Source: Psychrobacter celer (lineage in GTDB: Bacteria; Pseudomonadota; Gammaproteobacteria; Pseudomonadales; Moraxellaceae). Taken from it: a DNA stretch of 44,720 nt. The position numbers and the translations under genes are program-made. The DNA lies in assembly GCF_016107555.1 (NCBI RefSeq), contig NZ_JABASU010000024.1, positions 1 through 44,720 of the forward strand, written 5' to 3'. Under the pieces are notes generated by a model that saw only the letters and a list, made by a program, of their open reading frames with translations, was not told where the DNA came from and did not search any database. This document shows, piece by piece, positions 25,584 to 34,370 of this stretch. Numbering within the stretch: the first letter of the stretch is position 1; the number at the start of each line of letters is the position of its first letter.

Positions 25584-25600
25584 TTGGCACAGCAGTTGCA
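25584..25600 (+). promoter_or_regulatory. Sigma-54 (-24/-12) promoter of glnA
   Basis: TTGGCAC-AGCAG-TTGCA matches the sigma-54 consensus TGGCAC-N5-TTGCA, with GG and GC exactly ten bases apart. Transcription would start near 25611, giving a leader of about 180 nt before glnA. This fits nitrogen control by NtrC, as in enteric glnA. Confidence 0.85.
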
Positions 25601-25791
25601 TCATTATTGTCAGCGGACAGTATGAGGGTTGATGATGAGCTGCTTCTTTATCAGCTACTGCTGCCTATCACTGTTTATTAATAATAATCAGCCAGCATTT
25701 GAACAAAGCAACATTGTCAGTCATATGTTGTTAAAATAGCGTTAAAACAGTTTATATTGCAAATATCTAATCAACACAACGGAGACTATTT

Positions 25792-27201
25792 ATGTCGGAT
25801 AAATTATTGGATCTTATCAAATCATCTAATGCTAAATGGGTGGATTTTCGCTTTACCGATACTCGCGGTAAAGAGCAACACATCAGTTTTCCTGCCTCTA
25901 CCATCGACGAAGAAGTACTAGAAGACGGCAAAATGTTTGATGGTTCATCTATCGCTGGCTGGAAGGGCATTGAAGCCTCAGATATGATCCTACGTCCTGA
26001 CCCTGAAACGGCTTTTATCGACCCGTTTTTTGATGCCGTTACAGTCGTCGTGACCTGCGATATCATCGAGCCATCAACGCTACAAGGCTATGATCGTGAT
26101 CCACGTTCTATTGCTCGCCGCGCAGAAGAGTATTTGAAGTCTACTGGTATCGGTGACACGGCTTATTTCGGTCCTGAGCCTGAATTCTTTGTATTTGATG
26201 ATGTTAAGTGGTCAGTTGATATGTCTGGCGTGAGCCACAAGATCACTGCTGAAGAAGCGGCTTGGTCAACCAACGAGACATACGAGTGGGGCAACATGGC
26301 GCATCGTCCACGCGTTAAGGGCGGTTACTTCCCAGTACCACCAATCGACAGCTCGCATGACATGCGTTCTGTCATGTGTGAACGTATCGAAGAGATCGTT
26401 GGTGAAGGCCGCGTAGAAGTTCATCATCACGAAGTGGCTTCTTGCCAGTCTGAGATTGGTGTTGCATTCAACACGATGGTACGTAAAGCGGATGAAGTTC
26501 AGCAATTGAAATATGTTGTCCATAACGTGGCGCACCAGTTTGGTAAAACAGCGACCTTTATGCCAAAACCAATCGTTGGTGACAACGGTTCAGGTATGCA
26601 CGTACATATGTCGATCTCAAAAGATGGCGTAAACACGTTCTCTGGTGATGAGTATGCTGGTCTGTCTGAGACAGCATTGTACTTCATTGGTGGTATAATC
26701 AAGCATGCTCGTGCGCTGAATGCGATTACCAACCCATCAACGAACAGCTACAAGCGTCTGGTACCGCATTACGAAGCACCTATCAAGCTTGCGTATTCTG
26801 CATCAAACCGCTCAGCGTCTATCCGTATTCCGCACGTGAGCAGTCCAAAAGCAGTACGCGTCGAAGCGCGTTTCCCAGATCCAACGGCCAACCCATACTT
26901 AGCATTTGCTGCGCTATTGATGGCAGGTCTTGACGGTATCCAGAACAAGATGCATCCAGGTGAAGCGGCTGACAAAAACTTATATGACTTGCCACCAGAA
27001 GAAGAAGCACAAATCCCAACGGTTGCAGAGAGTCTAGATGTTGCACTACAGGCGCTAAAAGACGACCACGAGTTTTTGTTAAAAGGCGATGTGTTCACTA
27101 AAGACATGCTAGAAGCGTTTATTGCTTTGAAAGAAGAAGAAGTACAACGTCTGAACGTAACTGTGCATCCTGTTGAGTTTGACATGTACTACAGCTGCTA
27201 A
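25792..27201 (+). CDS. glnA: Glutamine synthetase, type I
   Basis: Makes glutamine from glutamate, ammonia and ATP; cytoplasmic dodecamer in this family. The 469-residue protein shows the beta-grasp domain start, [12 protein letters not shown], the metal ligands in [12 protein letters not shown] and [10 protein letters not shown], the ATP-site [13 protein letters not shown], and the loop [12 protein letters not shown]. Tyr398 in [10 protein letters not shown] corresponds to the adenylylated Tyr397 of E. coli, so GlnE-type control is expected. The leader has GGAG upstream of the ATG. Control by the sigma-54 promoter at 25584 and enhancer-like sites is inferred. Confidence 0.98.
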   Translation: MSDKLLDLIKSSNAKWVDFRFTDTRGKEQHISFPASTIDEEVLEDGKMFDGSSIAGWKGIEASDMILRPDPETAFIDPFFDAVTVVVTCDIIEPSTLQGYDRDPRSIARRAEEYLKSTGIGDTAYFGPEPEFFVFDDVKWSVDMSGVSHKITAEEAAWSTNETYEWGNMAHRPRVKGGYFPVPPIDSSHDMRSVMCERIEEIVGEGRVEVHHHEVASCQSEIGVAFNTMVRKADEVQQLKYVVHNVAHQFGKTATFMPKPIVGDNGSGMHVHMSISKDGVNTFSGDEYAGLSETALYFIGGIIKHARALNAITNPSTNSYKRLVPHYEAPIKLAYSASNRSASIRIPHVSSPKAVRVEARFPDPTANPYLAFAALLMAGLDGIQNKMHPGEAADKNLYDLPPEEEAQIPTVAESLDVALQALKDDHEFLLKGDVFTKDMLEAFIALKEEEVQRLNVTVHPVEFDMYYSC

Positions 27202-27255
27202 TCAGCTGCGTACTCAAAACACTGAATTTAAGCTAAATGTAAAATAACATCAAAT

Positions 27256-27288
27256 CACCAGTTAAGCTTGTCTTGGCTGGTGTTTTTT
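27256..27288 (+). terminator. Terminator of glnA
   Basis: CACCAG (27256-27261) pairs with CTGGTG (27277-27282), followed by T6. It is 55 bp beyond the glnA stop. Confidence 0.85.
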
Positions 27289-27400
27289 ATGCGCGAAAAT
27301 GAAAAATACGCCACCCGATAAATGAATAAAACATCGCTACTGATTTCATCACGCAAATACCGCATAATAGGAAGTATCAGACTGATTAGGTGGCTTGACC

Positions 27401-28234
27401 ATGACGACATTTATCCTTGCTCATATAAAAAACACTCATATAAAAGATGCTGATGTAACAATCAGCGCTCTAAAGTCCAGTACTCTAAAGACCAGAGGCA
27501 TAAAAGCCAAATGTTTCGGTTTGCTGACAGCGCTGACCGTACTTTCAGTGAGTATCACAGTACCTATCGCAGTGCCCACCAGTCACGCAGCAACCATCTA
27601 TAAAGTAGTCGATGAAAAGACGGGACAAGTCACCTTTACCGATCGGCCACAAAACTATGAACAGCAGACAGACAAAACCGTCAGTCAGACGGCTGTTTCT
27701 ACTGGTAGAGACACGATTGGTCAGGTGACTGGCGAGGCGACCTCGTCATCTGCGCCTGTGAGCAAGGCCAATAGCACAGATAAGGCGCGCAAGACAGTGA
27801 GCTATCAGCTTATGATCGCCGAGCCTAGCGAGACTCGCGCATATCGCCGTCCTGCTCAAAGCATCGAGGTGCGCGTACAGGTGACGCCTGCCTTGCAGGC
27901 AGGTGATGGAGTCCGTATTTATCTGGATGGTAGTGAGGTTGCACAAAGGTTAAGTGCTTCTATCGCCACTGTCGATCTTATGCCTGGCGCGCATAACATA
28001 AAGGCGGTCATACAAAATGAGAAAGGACAGCTGCTCAAAGAAACAGCCCGTACGGTACATGTGATTCAAAACACTCAAACCCTCCAAAACAATAAAAAAA
28101 TCGCGCAGCAGCGCTTAGCCTACCAAAATCTACCATGGCATCAAAAACTGCTGTTAAAACTGCGTCAAAAGGATGGCAGTCTACAAACGGTTCAAAATGC
28201 ACAGCCTAAAACTAATGATGCTTTTACCAAGTAA
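27401..28234 (+). CDS. DUF4124-domain exported protein
   Basis: A 277-residue envelope protein of unknown function. A long N-terminal region leads into a hydrophobic signal segment (FGLLTALTVLSVSITV) ending SHAA, and the DUF4124 motif follows at once: IYKVVDEKTGQVTFTDRP. The middle is Ser/Thr-rich. From about residue 135 there is a predicted beta-sandwich-like part (QSIEVRVQVTPALQAGDGVR, LMPGAHNIKAVIQN), and the C-terminal 50 residues are basic and helical. The ATG at 27401 is preferred over the TTG two codons upstream. It is a single gene between the glnA terminator and a bidirectional hairpin. Confidence 0.75.
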   Translation: MTTFILAHIKNTHIKDADVTISALKSSTLKTRGIKAKCFGLLTALTVLSVSITVPIAVPTSHAATIYKVVDEKTGQVTFTDRPQNYEQQTDKTVSQTAVSTGRDTIGQVTGEATSSSAPVSKANSTDKARKTVSYQLMIAEPSETRAYRRPAQSIEVRVQVTPALQAGDGVRIYLDGSEVAQRLSASIATVDLMPGAHNIKAVIQNEKGQLLKETARTVHVIQNTQTLQNNKKIAQQRLAYQNLPWHQKLLLKLRQKDGSLQTVQNAQPKTNDAFTK

Positions 28235-28255
28235 GTGCCATGCCCTAATAGCATA

Positions 28256-28289
28256 CAAAAAAGGGCAGTCACTACGATAAGTGGCTGCC
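28256..28289. terminator. Bidirectional hairpin terminator
   Basis: A 12-bp stem (AAGGGCAGTCAC with GTGGCTGCCCTT, one G-U pair) with an 8-nt loop lies just past the DUF4124 gene. On the minus strand it runs into T6, so it should also stop the SIMPL-domain gene transcript. The plus-strand T-tract is weak. Confidence 0.75.
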
Positions 28290-28311
28290 CTTGATATTCT
28301 TTGATAGTTAG

Positions 28312-28393
28312 TAGATCTCTTGCATAAGTCATTGCTAGCCTTTGATACTCCGTCAACGAAGGTCAATAAAACGGTACTTTTGCAAGAGGTCTA
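28312..28393. mobile_element. 82-bp MITE-like element
   Basis: The ends TAGATCTCTTGCATAAGT (28312-28329) and the complement of 28376-28393 match at 16 of 18 positions. The direct repeat GTTAG is present on both sides (28307-28311 and 28394-28398), which looks like a target duplication. The ends resemble the GAGACCTCTTGCA-type termini of IS5-group elements as I remember them. No coding capacity. Confidence 0.65.
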
Positions 28394-28444
28394 GTTAGGT
28401 ACTTATAAAGTTTTTTACTAACAGCTGTCTTTATGGCGCAAAAG

Positions 28445-29161
28445 CTATTTGGTCAGCTCGATGGTGCCGTTGGCGGTGACAGAGATGGTGCTATTGCCCG
28501 ATTCAAAACTCTGACTAGGTACTGAAGCATCGGCGGCTTCTACTTTCATATTCATGCTGCCATACATTGGACGAGGGTAGTTGTTTCCTGTGTTTAGATT
28601 GACCGTGACCACACGGTAGCCGCGTGCATTCCAAGCGCGCGTTAGGTTTTTGGCCTGCTGCTGAAAAGCGCGAGACGCTTCGGTCATCAGCTTTTGCTCT
28701 AGTGCGTCTTTTTTGCTGTCAGAGACGCCAAAGTTTAGGTTATCCATCACTAGCGTTTCTTGCAAATCAGCAATTAGCTGGCTGGTAGCCGCAAAGTCGG
28801 TGCTTTTTAGATCGATACTGGCTTGCCCCGTCCAGCCAATGATTTTGTCGTTTTTATCATATCGCGGATAGGTGCGCTGCTGTCCGGTGCTGACAGTCAC
28901 GCTCGGGTAGCGCTTGGCGATTTTCATGGCATTATTAATAGATGTGTTGAGCGTGGTGGCCAAGGCTTTTGAGGTACTGGCTTGGGCTTTTTTGTACATG
29001 CTGGCGCGTACTTCGTCATTTTGCACCTCTTCTTTGACTTCGGTTTGAAAGCTCAGCTGATCATAGCCTGTCGGCTCGGCATGCGCGCTACCCATCATGG
29101 CTGTCATTAAACAAGCAGTACAAGAAGCGATGGCCAGTTTATTCAATAGAGCATTTTTCAT
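28445..29161 (-). CDS. SIMPL-domain (DUF541) periplasmic protein
   Basis: A 238-residue exported protein with a clear signal peptide (MKNALLNKLAIASCTACLMT...SAHA before EPTGYDQLSF). The SIMPL/DUF541 layout is visible: an N-terminal strand (YDQLSFQTEVKEEVQNDEV), a long helix with repeated Ala/Lys (MYKKAQASTSKALATTLNTS), a Tyr/Arg-rich centre (TYPRYDKNDKIIGWTGQASI), and the second helix and final strands (STISVTANGTIEL). The function of this family in Proteobacteria is poorly defined. A 16-bp perfect palindrome lies 27 bp upstream of the start. Its transcript should end at the hairpin 28256-28289, passing through the MITE-like element. Confidence 0.85.
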   Translation of the reverse strand: MKNALLNKLAIASCTACLMTAMMGSAHAEPTGYDQLSFQTEVKEEVQNDEVRASMYKKAQASTSKALATTLNTSINNAMKIAKRYPSVTVSTGQQRTYPRYDKNDKIIGWTGQASIDLKSTDFAATSQLIADLQETLVMDNLNFGVSDSKKDALEQKLMTEASRAFQQQAKNLTRAWNARGYRVVTVNLNTGNNYPRPMYGSMNMKVEAADASVPSQSFESGNSTISVTANGTIELTK

Positions 29162-29187
29162 AGTTATCTCCTAAATCAATGTTAAGG

Positions 29188-29203
29188 GTATTCATATGAA
29201 TAC
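29188..29203. promoter_or_regulatory. 16-bp perfect palindrome upstream of the SIMPL gene
   Basis: GTATTCATATGAATAC is its own reverse complement. It lies in the leader or promoter of the minus-strand SIMPL-domain gene, 27 bp from the start codon, with no T-tract. An operator for a dimeric regulator is likely; the regulator is unknown. Confidence 0.5.
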
Positions 29204-29369
29204 TTTCAAAAGGTATTTACAAAGGAAGTTGTACCTCTTATTTTTAAGTGTTGATATGTGTGCAACTTCATTCACTAAAATAGCAAAATCTGTATAAGTT
29301 GCTGTGAGAATTTTGTGAGCTAGGTTACAGACTTATTTTCGATTAAAAAAAACAGTTTTGAGATAGGGG

Positions 29370-29397
29370 TTGTAATACTAAAAAAATCTTGTATAAT
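29370..29397 (+). promoter_or_regulatory. Promoter of ffs
   Basis: TTGTAA (29370-29375), 16 bp, then a perfect TATAAT (29392-29397), with the SRP RNA starting about 7 bases later. Confidence 0.75.
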
Positions 29398-29402
29398 CTG
29401 CT

Positions 29403-29521
<119 letters not shown>

Positions 29522-29642
29522 GCCTAAAATTTGATATTGGTCTTTATCATTGTCCAGTCACAGCCTGTTTTGGTTAATACCTATCTCTATGCCTCTCTAG
29601 TACATCAAAATTATAAAACATCAAAAGCAGTTTTCGATATTC

Positions 29643-29670
29643 AGTCCTTTATCATAAAGGGCTTTTTTTT
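29643..29670 (+). terminator. Terminator between ffs and lemA
   Basis: AGTCCTTTA pairs with TAAAGGGCT (one G-U pair) around a 3-nt loop, followed by T8. No gene is visible between the ffs T-tract and this hairpin, so it either backs up the ffs terminator or ends an unseen small transcript. Confidence 0.75.
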
Positions 29671-29726
29671 ATCTGAAAATTGCCCAATGCTAGCGCTTCA
29701 TGAATAAATTTAAGATAAAATACAAG

Positions 29727-29747
29727 GTATTAACGTATCATTAATAC
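29727..29747. promoter_or_regulatory. Inverted repeat upstream of lemA
   Basis: GTATTAA and TTAATAC are perfect 7-bp arms separated by 7 bp, 23 bp before the lemA ATG. It may be an operator or a leader hairpin. A TATA-rich stretch (AAGATAAAAT) just upstream could be the -10 region. Confidence 0.35.
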
Positions 29748-29770
29748 TCTAGACACATTGGGATTTGCTT

Positions 29771-30367
29771 ATGAAGATGTTTATTTGGCTACTGATTATA
29801 TTCATGGTACTACTGGTCGTGTTTGGGGTGTCGATATTTAATAAATTGGTACGCGCGCGCAATCAAGCAAAAAATGGTTTTGCGCAGATAGATGTCCAGC
29901 TCAAGCGTCGTCATGACTTGATTCCAAACTTGGTTGAGGCCGCCAAGCGTTATCTGACGCATGAAGAAGAAACCTTAAGCCGTGTGATTAGCGCCCGTAA
30001 TCACGCCCAAAGCCTACAAGACTCTACGCATCATCAGCCAGAGTCGCTTGAGCATATGGCGTTGTTTGCCAAAGCAGAAGGCATGCTGTCTAAAGCTTTG
30101 GGGCAACTCTCAGCGGTGGTGGAGGCGTATCCTGAGCTAAAAGCGGATAGCATGATCAAAGAGCTGATGGATGAGCTGACCAATACCGAAAACCGTATAG
30201 GCTTTGCCCGTCAGCACTATAACGATAGCGTGATGTTTTATAATAATGACCGTGAGGTGTTTCCAAACAATCTGGTCAGCAGCACTTTTGGATTTCGTCC
30301 GCTCAGCCCACTGGTCTTTGCAGATAGAGACGCCATTGCCAAAGCCCCTGTTGTAGATATGACTTGA
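29771..30367 (+). CDS. lemA: LemA family membrane protein
   Basis: A 198-residue protein with one N-terminal membrane helix (MKMFIWLLIIFMVLLVVFGV) and a LemA helical domain: the signature RARNQAKNGFAQIDVQLKRR and HDLIPNLVEAAKRYLTHEEE, then ALGQLSAVVEAYPELKAD and RIGFARQHYNDSVMFYNN to FPNNLVSSTFGF. The bulk of the family faces the periplasm or outside. LemA proteins are commonly encoded beside M48 peptidases or TPM-domain proteins, and their biochemical role is unclear. I start at the ATG 29771 (GGGA upstream); the frame also allows a TTG two codons earlier. The downstream M48 peptidase gene starts 47 bp later and is likely cotranscribed. Confidence 0.93.
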   Translation: MKMFIWLLIIFMVLLVVFGVSIFNKLVRARNQAKNGFAQIDVQLKRRHDLIPNLVEAAKRYLTHEEETLSRVISARNHAQSLQDSTHHQPESLEHMALFAKAEGMLSKALGQLSAVVEAYPELKADSMIKELMDELTNTENRIGFARQHYNDSVMFYNNDREVFPNNLVSSTFGFRPLSPLVFADRDAIAKAPVVDMT

Positions 30368-30414
30368 GATACCAAGTAAAAGCACAAAAAGTGTCGCCAA
30401 TTTGAGATAAGCGG

Positions 30415-33351
30415 ATGGATTTTTTTGCTCAGCAGCGGATACGCACGCGCCGCAGTCTGTTACTTTATGGGCTGTTTTTTTTGATCGTCTTGGCTCATAT
30501 AGCAGTGGCTCTCGGAGTTGTGTGGTTGTTGCTGACGATATTTACAGGGGGTATTTACTACTGGGCGTTGGTTTTGGTCATCGTTTGGATCATAGCGAGT
30601 TTTGTTGGTGGTAGTTTTGTAGAGTATCGCCGCCTCAGAGCGGGTGGCCGCGCGATTGCTCAACGCGTGGGGGCGGTTCGTTTGTTTGTTGATAGCAGTC
30701 AGGATGCGTGGGAGCACAGTCAAGGGGTGGCTCAGCAGCATACTGCGGCCAAAAAAGTTCGCTTTAGTGACCGTCAGATCGCAGTGCGTGATGAGCGAGA
30801 TTTCCCTCCTGTCTATCGCCGCTACTACGAAATCGCGCAGCAGCTGGCTATTGCATCGGGGCTGGATATGCCGATATTGTACGTGCTGCCTGATGAGCAA
30901 GGTATCAATGGTTTTGTCGCTGGCCGCCATAGTCAAGACATGGTATTGGTCGTGACGCAGGGTGCGTTAGACAAGCTCTCTGATGAAGCATTATATGGAC
31001 TGATCGGCCATGAGTACGGTCATATATTACATGGTGATGCGACATTTAACCTACAGCTGATGGTGGTGCTAGCAGGACTACAGATACTGTATGATTGGAG
31101 CGATCCTATCAGTCATAATAGCAATCGCTTGATAAGTGACAATCGCTATGCTGGCTCTATTGATAGCAGCGTTAGTCAAAGCGCTTTGATGCCGCAGCGT
31201 AGCATCGACAGTCATGCACGTCGTACCGAGGCGCAGACGGCAAGCTTTACCACGCATCGCGAATGGGTGTCGTACTGGCAGGCCCAATCGCACAAACCGC
31301 TATCATTGACGCAGTCTCAGTCGCGCCGGCTGAATCATCCTATCATTGATCGGCAAGCGCCGCGTAGCGTGTGGACACTGCTGTTACATGGGCTGAGCTT
31401 TTCGAGTATGGCCTGCGCTCAGTTGATCAAACACAGCTTCAACCGTGAGCGTGAATTGCTCGCCGACGCCACCAGCGTACAGTTGACCCGCTCGCCGGCG
31501 ATTATAGAGACTCTAAAAGCGATTCATCAAGACACAGTAGGCTCGCGCTTAACCAACATCGCTGATATCAATGGTCTGAGTCATTTTTTCTTTGCCAGTA
31601 GCGGCGCGGACTTAGGGGATGTATCGTGGTTTGCTACCCACCCAAGCTTAAGCGAGCGCATGAGTGCCGTCAATGCCAAAGCCTATCATGACTTTGCTGT
31701 GCAAGTTGCCCATGAAAAACGCTTAAACCAGCAAAAAATAAAACAGATATATGCGCAGCGTCGCCTAGGTGATTGGGGCGAAGTCCAAGCAAATAGCCTA
31801 AGTAAAGATAAAAAACCAATTGTTAATAACCTCCCTGCTACTGCTACCAAAAAAGACAAAAATGCTGAAGAAAACATCAAAGAAAATGTCGATGTTTTGA
31901 TCAATGAGCCTAATAATGCCTTAGAGGCAGAGTCGGCGCTGCCCTTTATCATAAAAGAAGATGTCGTAATTGATGGCCGCTTGCAAGTATCAGTAGAGGA
32001 TATAGGTGCCTGTCAGCTATTAAAGCCATGGATGGCAAAACCCGATAGCGATTTACCAAAAAAACCATGGATCGATAGCGACGATTTGCATCAGGTTTGC
32101 CTGCCGCAGTACGTGCTGGATCACAGTCATCACCCATTGGGCGCGCAAGCTTTGATCGAAGCCATCATGTTATGTCATCAACGGCGCTTGCTGACGACGA
32201 CGATGAAATATGATTTGTACGATATTTGGGAGGGGGTTATCGGTGATGAAGTATCGCAAAGTAATACGCAACAAGATCAAGGCAAGGAAAGCGCAGCATC
32301 CACTGTAGATAGCAATCATGACAGCCATAACAACCTGCCCATCTTACCGCATACGATAGATGCTAAACTGCTGACAGCGGTGGCCAATTTGGATCGGCGC
32401 TTAGACAGTGCGGTGCTGGTTTTTGCGATAAAGCAGCTGCATCAGCAAGACTTATCGGCACAGACAATTAACGCACAGCGCCTGCAAAACGAGCGCAGCC
32501 ATGACCACCACGCCCATCAGCATTATCAGCAGCAACAAAGCAGCCGTACCATGCTCGCTCGCTATCAGTGCGGTTTACTACAGCTGTTTGCTCGCCAGCT
32601 GGCAGTTGATTTGACCTTTGACTTTGCTCAGGATATCTCAGCAGACCTTGTGTCTGGCACAGATACACCATTATCAGTATCTGATCAAGTGGCATGCACC
32701 AAGCCACAAGAAGTGTCTATCGTGTCATTATGGCAAGCACTACATTTACAGCGGTTATTGCCAACGCTTTTTGCGGTGTTAAATGACAAGAATACCGATA
32801 AGCCGTCTGGCTGGCAGACGCTATTGCAGGCGGGTATGGAGGATATAGGTGCGCAGCTTGACCCATCAGGTCAGGTGTTTTCTGGTCTGGATGCCGTGAG
32901 GAGGTCGGTGCTGATACTACTGGCGTATCGGCTGTCCAAAAACGCCCATCGCCATAGGCTGCCAGCATGGGAGAGTGCTGCGCGCTACATCGTGGATGTG
33001 AGGCGGCATGCCCGTTTGATTGATATTGACTTAAATGCCGTCAGCGATGCAAATCTACAGTGGCTATTAATGACCGCATCCCACTTAAATAGTAGCCAGC
33101 TGTTAGCGGTGGTCTGTATGGTGCCAGCGTATCACGCGGACCATGCTGATACAGCGAGCACTAATAAGGCGGAAGATAATAATTGTGGCAAGAGACAACA
33201 GGATAACGGCCAAATAGATTATAATGAGTATCGACGATGGCTAAGTACATTGCATACTGTCATGTTACACGATACGATAATCAGTCAAGATGAATACGAC
33301 TGCCTGATGATGCTGGCAGAGCATTGGTTAGGCGTTCGCCAGCTTTTTTAA
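30415..33351 (+). CDS. Large M48-family zinc metalloprotease
   Basis: A 978-residue membrane-anchored protease. Two membrane helices lie at residues about 14-66. The zinc site is HEYGH at 199-203, with the third ligand in NRERELLAD (Glu347, Asp351), and the downstream HPSLSER motif (409-415) is also kept, so the catalytic core looks intact. Core M48/HtpX enzymes end near here. This protein continues for about 550 residues: a charged linker (430-500), then a mostly helical region with no motif I recognise. Partners of LemA often carry such tails, but this one is long. The substrate is unknown; by analogy with HtpX it may cut membrane or envelope proteins. It forms an operon with lemA and probably with the next gene. 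Confidence 0.9.
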   Translation: MDFFAQQRIRTRRSLLLYGLFFLIVLAHIAVALGVVWLLLTIFTGGIYYWALVLVIVWIIASFVGGSFVEYRRLRAGGRAIAQRVGAVRLFVDSSQDAWEHSQGVAQQHTAAKKVRFSDRQIAVRDERDFPPVYRRYYEIAQQLAIASGLDMPILYVLPDEQGINGFVAGRHSQDMVLVVTQGALDKLSDEALYGLIGHEYGHILHGDATFNLQLMVVLAGLQILYDWSDPISHNSNRLISDNRYAGSIDSSVSQSALMPQRSIDSHARRTEAQTASFTTHREWVSYWQAQSHKPLSLTQSQSRRLNHPIIDRQAPRSVWTLLLHGLSFSSMACAQLIKHSFNRERELLADATSVQLTRSPAIIETLKAIHQDTVGSRLTNIADINGLSHFFFASSGADLGDVSWFATHPSLSERMSAVNAKAYHDFAVQVAHEKRLNQQKIKQIYAQRRLGDWGEVQANSLSKDKKPIVNNLPATATKKDKNAEENIKENVDVLINEPNNALEAESALPFIIKEDVVIDGRLQVSVEDIGACQLLKPWMAKPDSDLPKKPWIDSDDLHQVCLPQYVLDHSHHPLGAQALIEAIMLCHQRRLLTTTMKYDLYDIWEGVIGDEVSQSNTQQDQGKESAASTVDSNHDSHNNLPILPHTIDAKLLTAVANLDRRLDSAVLVFAIKQLHQQDLSAQTINAQRLQNERSHDHHAHQHYQQQQSSRTMLARYQCGLLQLFARQLAVDLTFDFAQDISADLVSGTDTPLSVSDQVACTKPQEVSIVSLWQALHLQRLLPTLFAVLNDKNTDKPSGWQTLLQAGMEDIGAQLDPSGQVFSGLDAVRRSVLILLAYRLSKNAHRHRLPAWESAARYIVDVRRHARLIDIDLNAVSDANLQWLLMTASHLNSSQLLAVVCMVPAYHADHADTASTNKAEDNNCGKRQQDNGQIDYNEYRRWLSTLHTVMLHDTIISQDEYDCLMMLAEHWLGVRQLF

Positions 33352-33392
33352 CATCGCCCGCTCTCAATTAAAAAATAAGACAGCAGAACCGC

Positions 33393-34229
33393 ATGAGTGA
33401 TATCCAAGATCCGCAAATTGTACTACAGCGCCGTGTGCAGCAGCGCCAAATCCTAGCGATGATGGGCATCGATCAGTGGGTGCGCCCAGATGCTGCGACA
33501 CTAAGCATGGCTGATATCCCCGCCATTAGCGAAAGTCCGTCAAACCTCTCAAGCCCTAGCATCTCTCTTGCCTCTTCGCAGCGCAGTCCTGTCAGCGATG
33601 TTAGCGACAGCGAAGCAGCGTGGAATACCCAAAGCCCCGTCAATGACCGCCATCCCCACCGCATCGATGATGGCTCGTCAAATCATGTAGACACGAGCGA
33701 TACGTCTTCTTATCACGATGATGCCTATTTGGATGGTGAGCCTGATCTACCAACCGTCGAGCAGGTGGTGGCACCACTCGTTGACGCCGTAAAAACAACC
33801 ACTGCTGCGCCATCAGCGATACATGCATCAGCAGATAAATATGCTGATGAGAGCAACAAAAAGGTGTTGCCGTTTAGTTTACAAGGTGGCCGCTACGGCA
33901 ACTGGGTCATAATGGTGGACATGCAAACCCTCAGTGGGGACAGCCAAAAACTGTGGCAAAACATCACCCAAGCGTTATCGATGACTTGTGAGACCACGGC
34001 GTTTCCGATCTGTGCGGGCATGGATACCGCCGAGCTTGCCAGTGCCAGCTTAGCAGGCTATGTTTTTAAGATTGGGCGTAGTGAAGAGGTGCAAGTGGGA
34101 GCTTTGACGGCCTTGCCTGAAGGGCTGACGCATCCTGCCCTAACTACGCTCCCAACTTTGGATGAGATGCTCGCCGATAGCCGTCTGAAGCGGCAGTTTT
34201 GGCAACAGATAGCAAAATCTGTCTCGTAA
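33393..34229 (+). CDS. holD: Probable DNA polymerase III psi subunit (HolD), divergent
   Basis: A 278-residue protein without an obvious motif at first sight, but both ends resemble E. coli HolD as I recall it. The N-terminal RQILAMMGIDQWVRP parallels LQQLGITQWSLRRP, the segment that docks psi onto the clamp loader. The C-terminal half has WVIMVDMQTLSG, then HPALTTL (SPALTDL in E. coli) and RQFWQQI near the end (AALWQQI). Between them is a Ser/Asp/His-rich linker of about 125 residues that is probably disordered, making it twice the length of enteric HolD (137 residues). The psi protein connects the clamp loader to chi and SSB. It lies 41 bp after the M48 gene. The assignment is by eye and needs profile confirmation. 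Confidence 0.65.
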   Translation: MSDIQDPQIVLQRRVQQRQILAMMGIDQWVRPDAATLSMADIPAISESPSNLSSPSISLASSQRSPVSDVSDSEAAWNTQSPVNDRHPHRIDDGSSNHVDTSDTSSYHDDAYLDGEPDLPTVEQVVAPLVDAVKTTTAAPSAIHASADKYADESNKKVLPFSLQGGRYGNWVIMVDMQTLSGDSQKLWQNITQALSMTCETTAFPICAGMDTAELASASLAGYVFKIGRSEEVQVGALTALPEGLTHPALTTLPTLDEMLADSRLKRQFWQQIAKSVS

Positions 34230-34370
34230 ATAAACATAACTGAGCATTTGAGATAATAAGAAAACTGCCAGACTGACAATGCCTTTAAAAATTCGCCCTA
34301 GGCGCTTTAATCGTTAATCAGCTTAGCTGTTAACCAACAATGATGACCTCATCAATTTAGGATAATAACC

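Noticed and set aside
25443..25625. 60-codon open frame upstream of glnA
   Set aside because: It overlaps the inverted repeat and contains the sigma-54 promoter; no recognisable motif or ribosome binding site.
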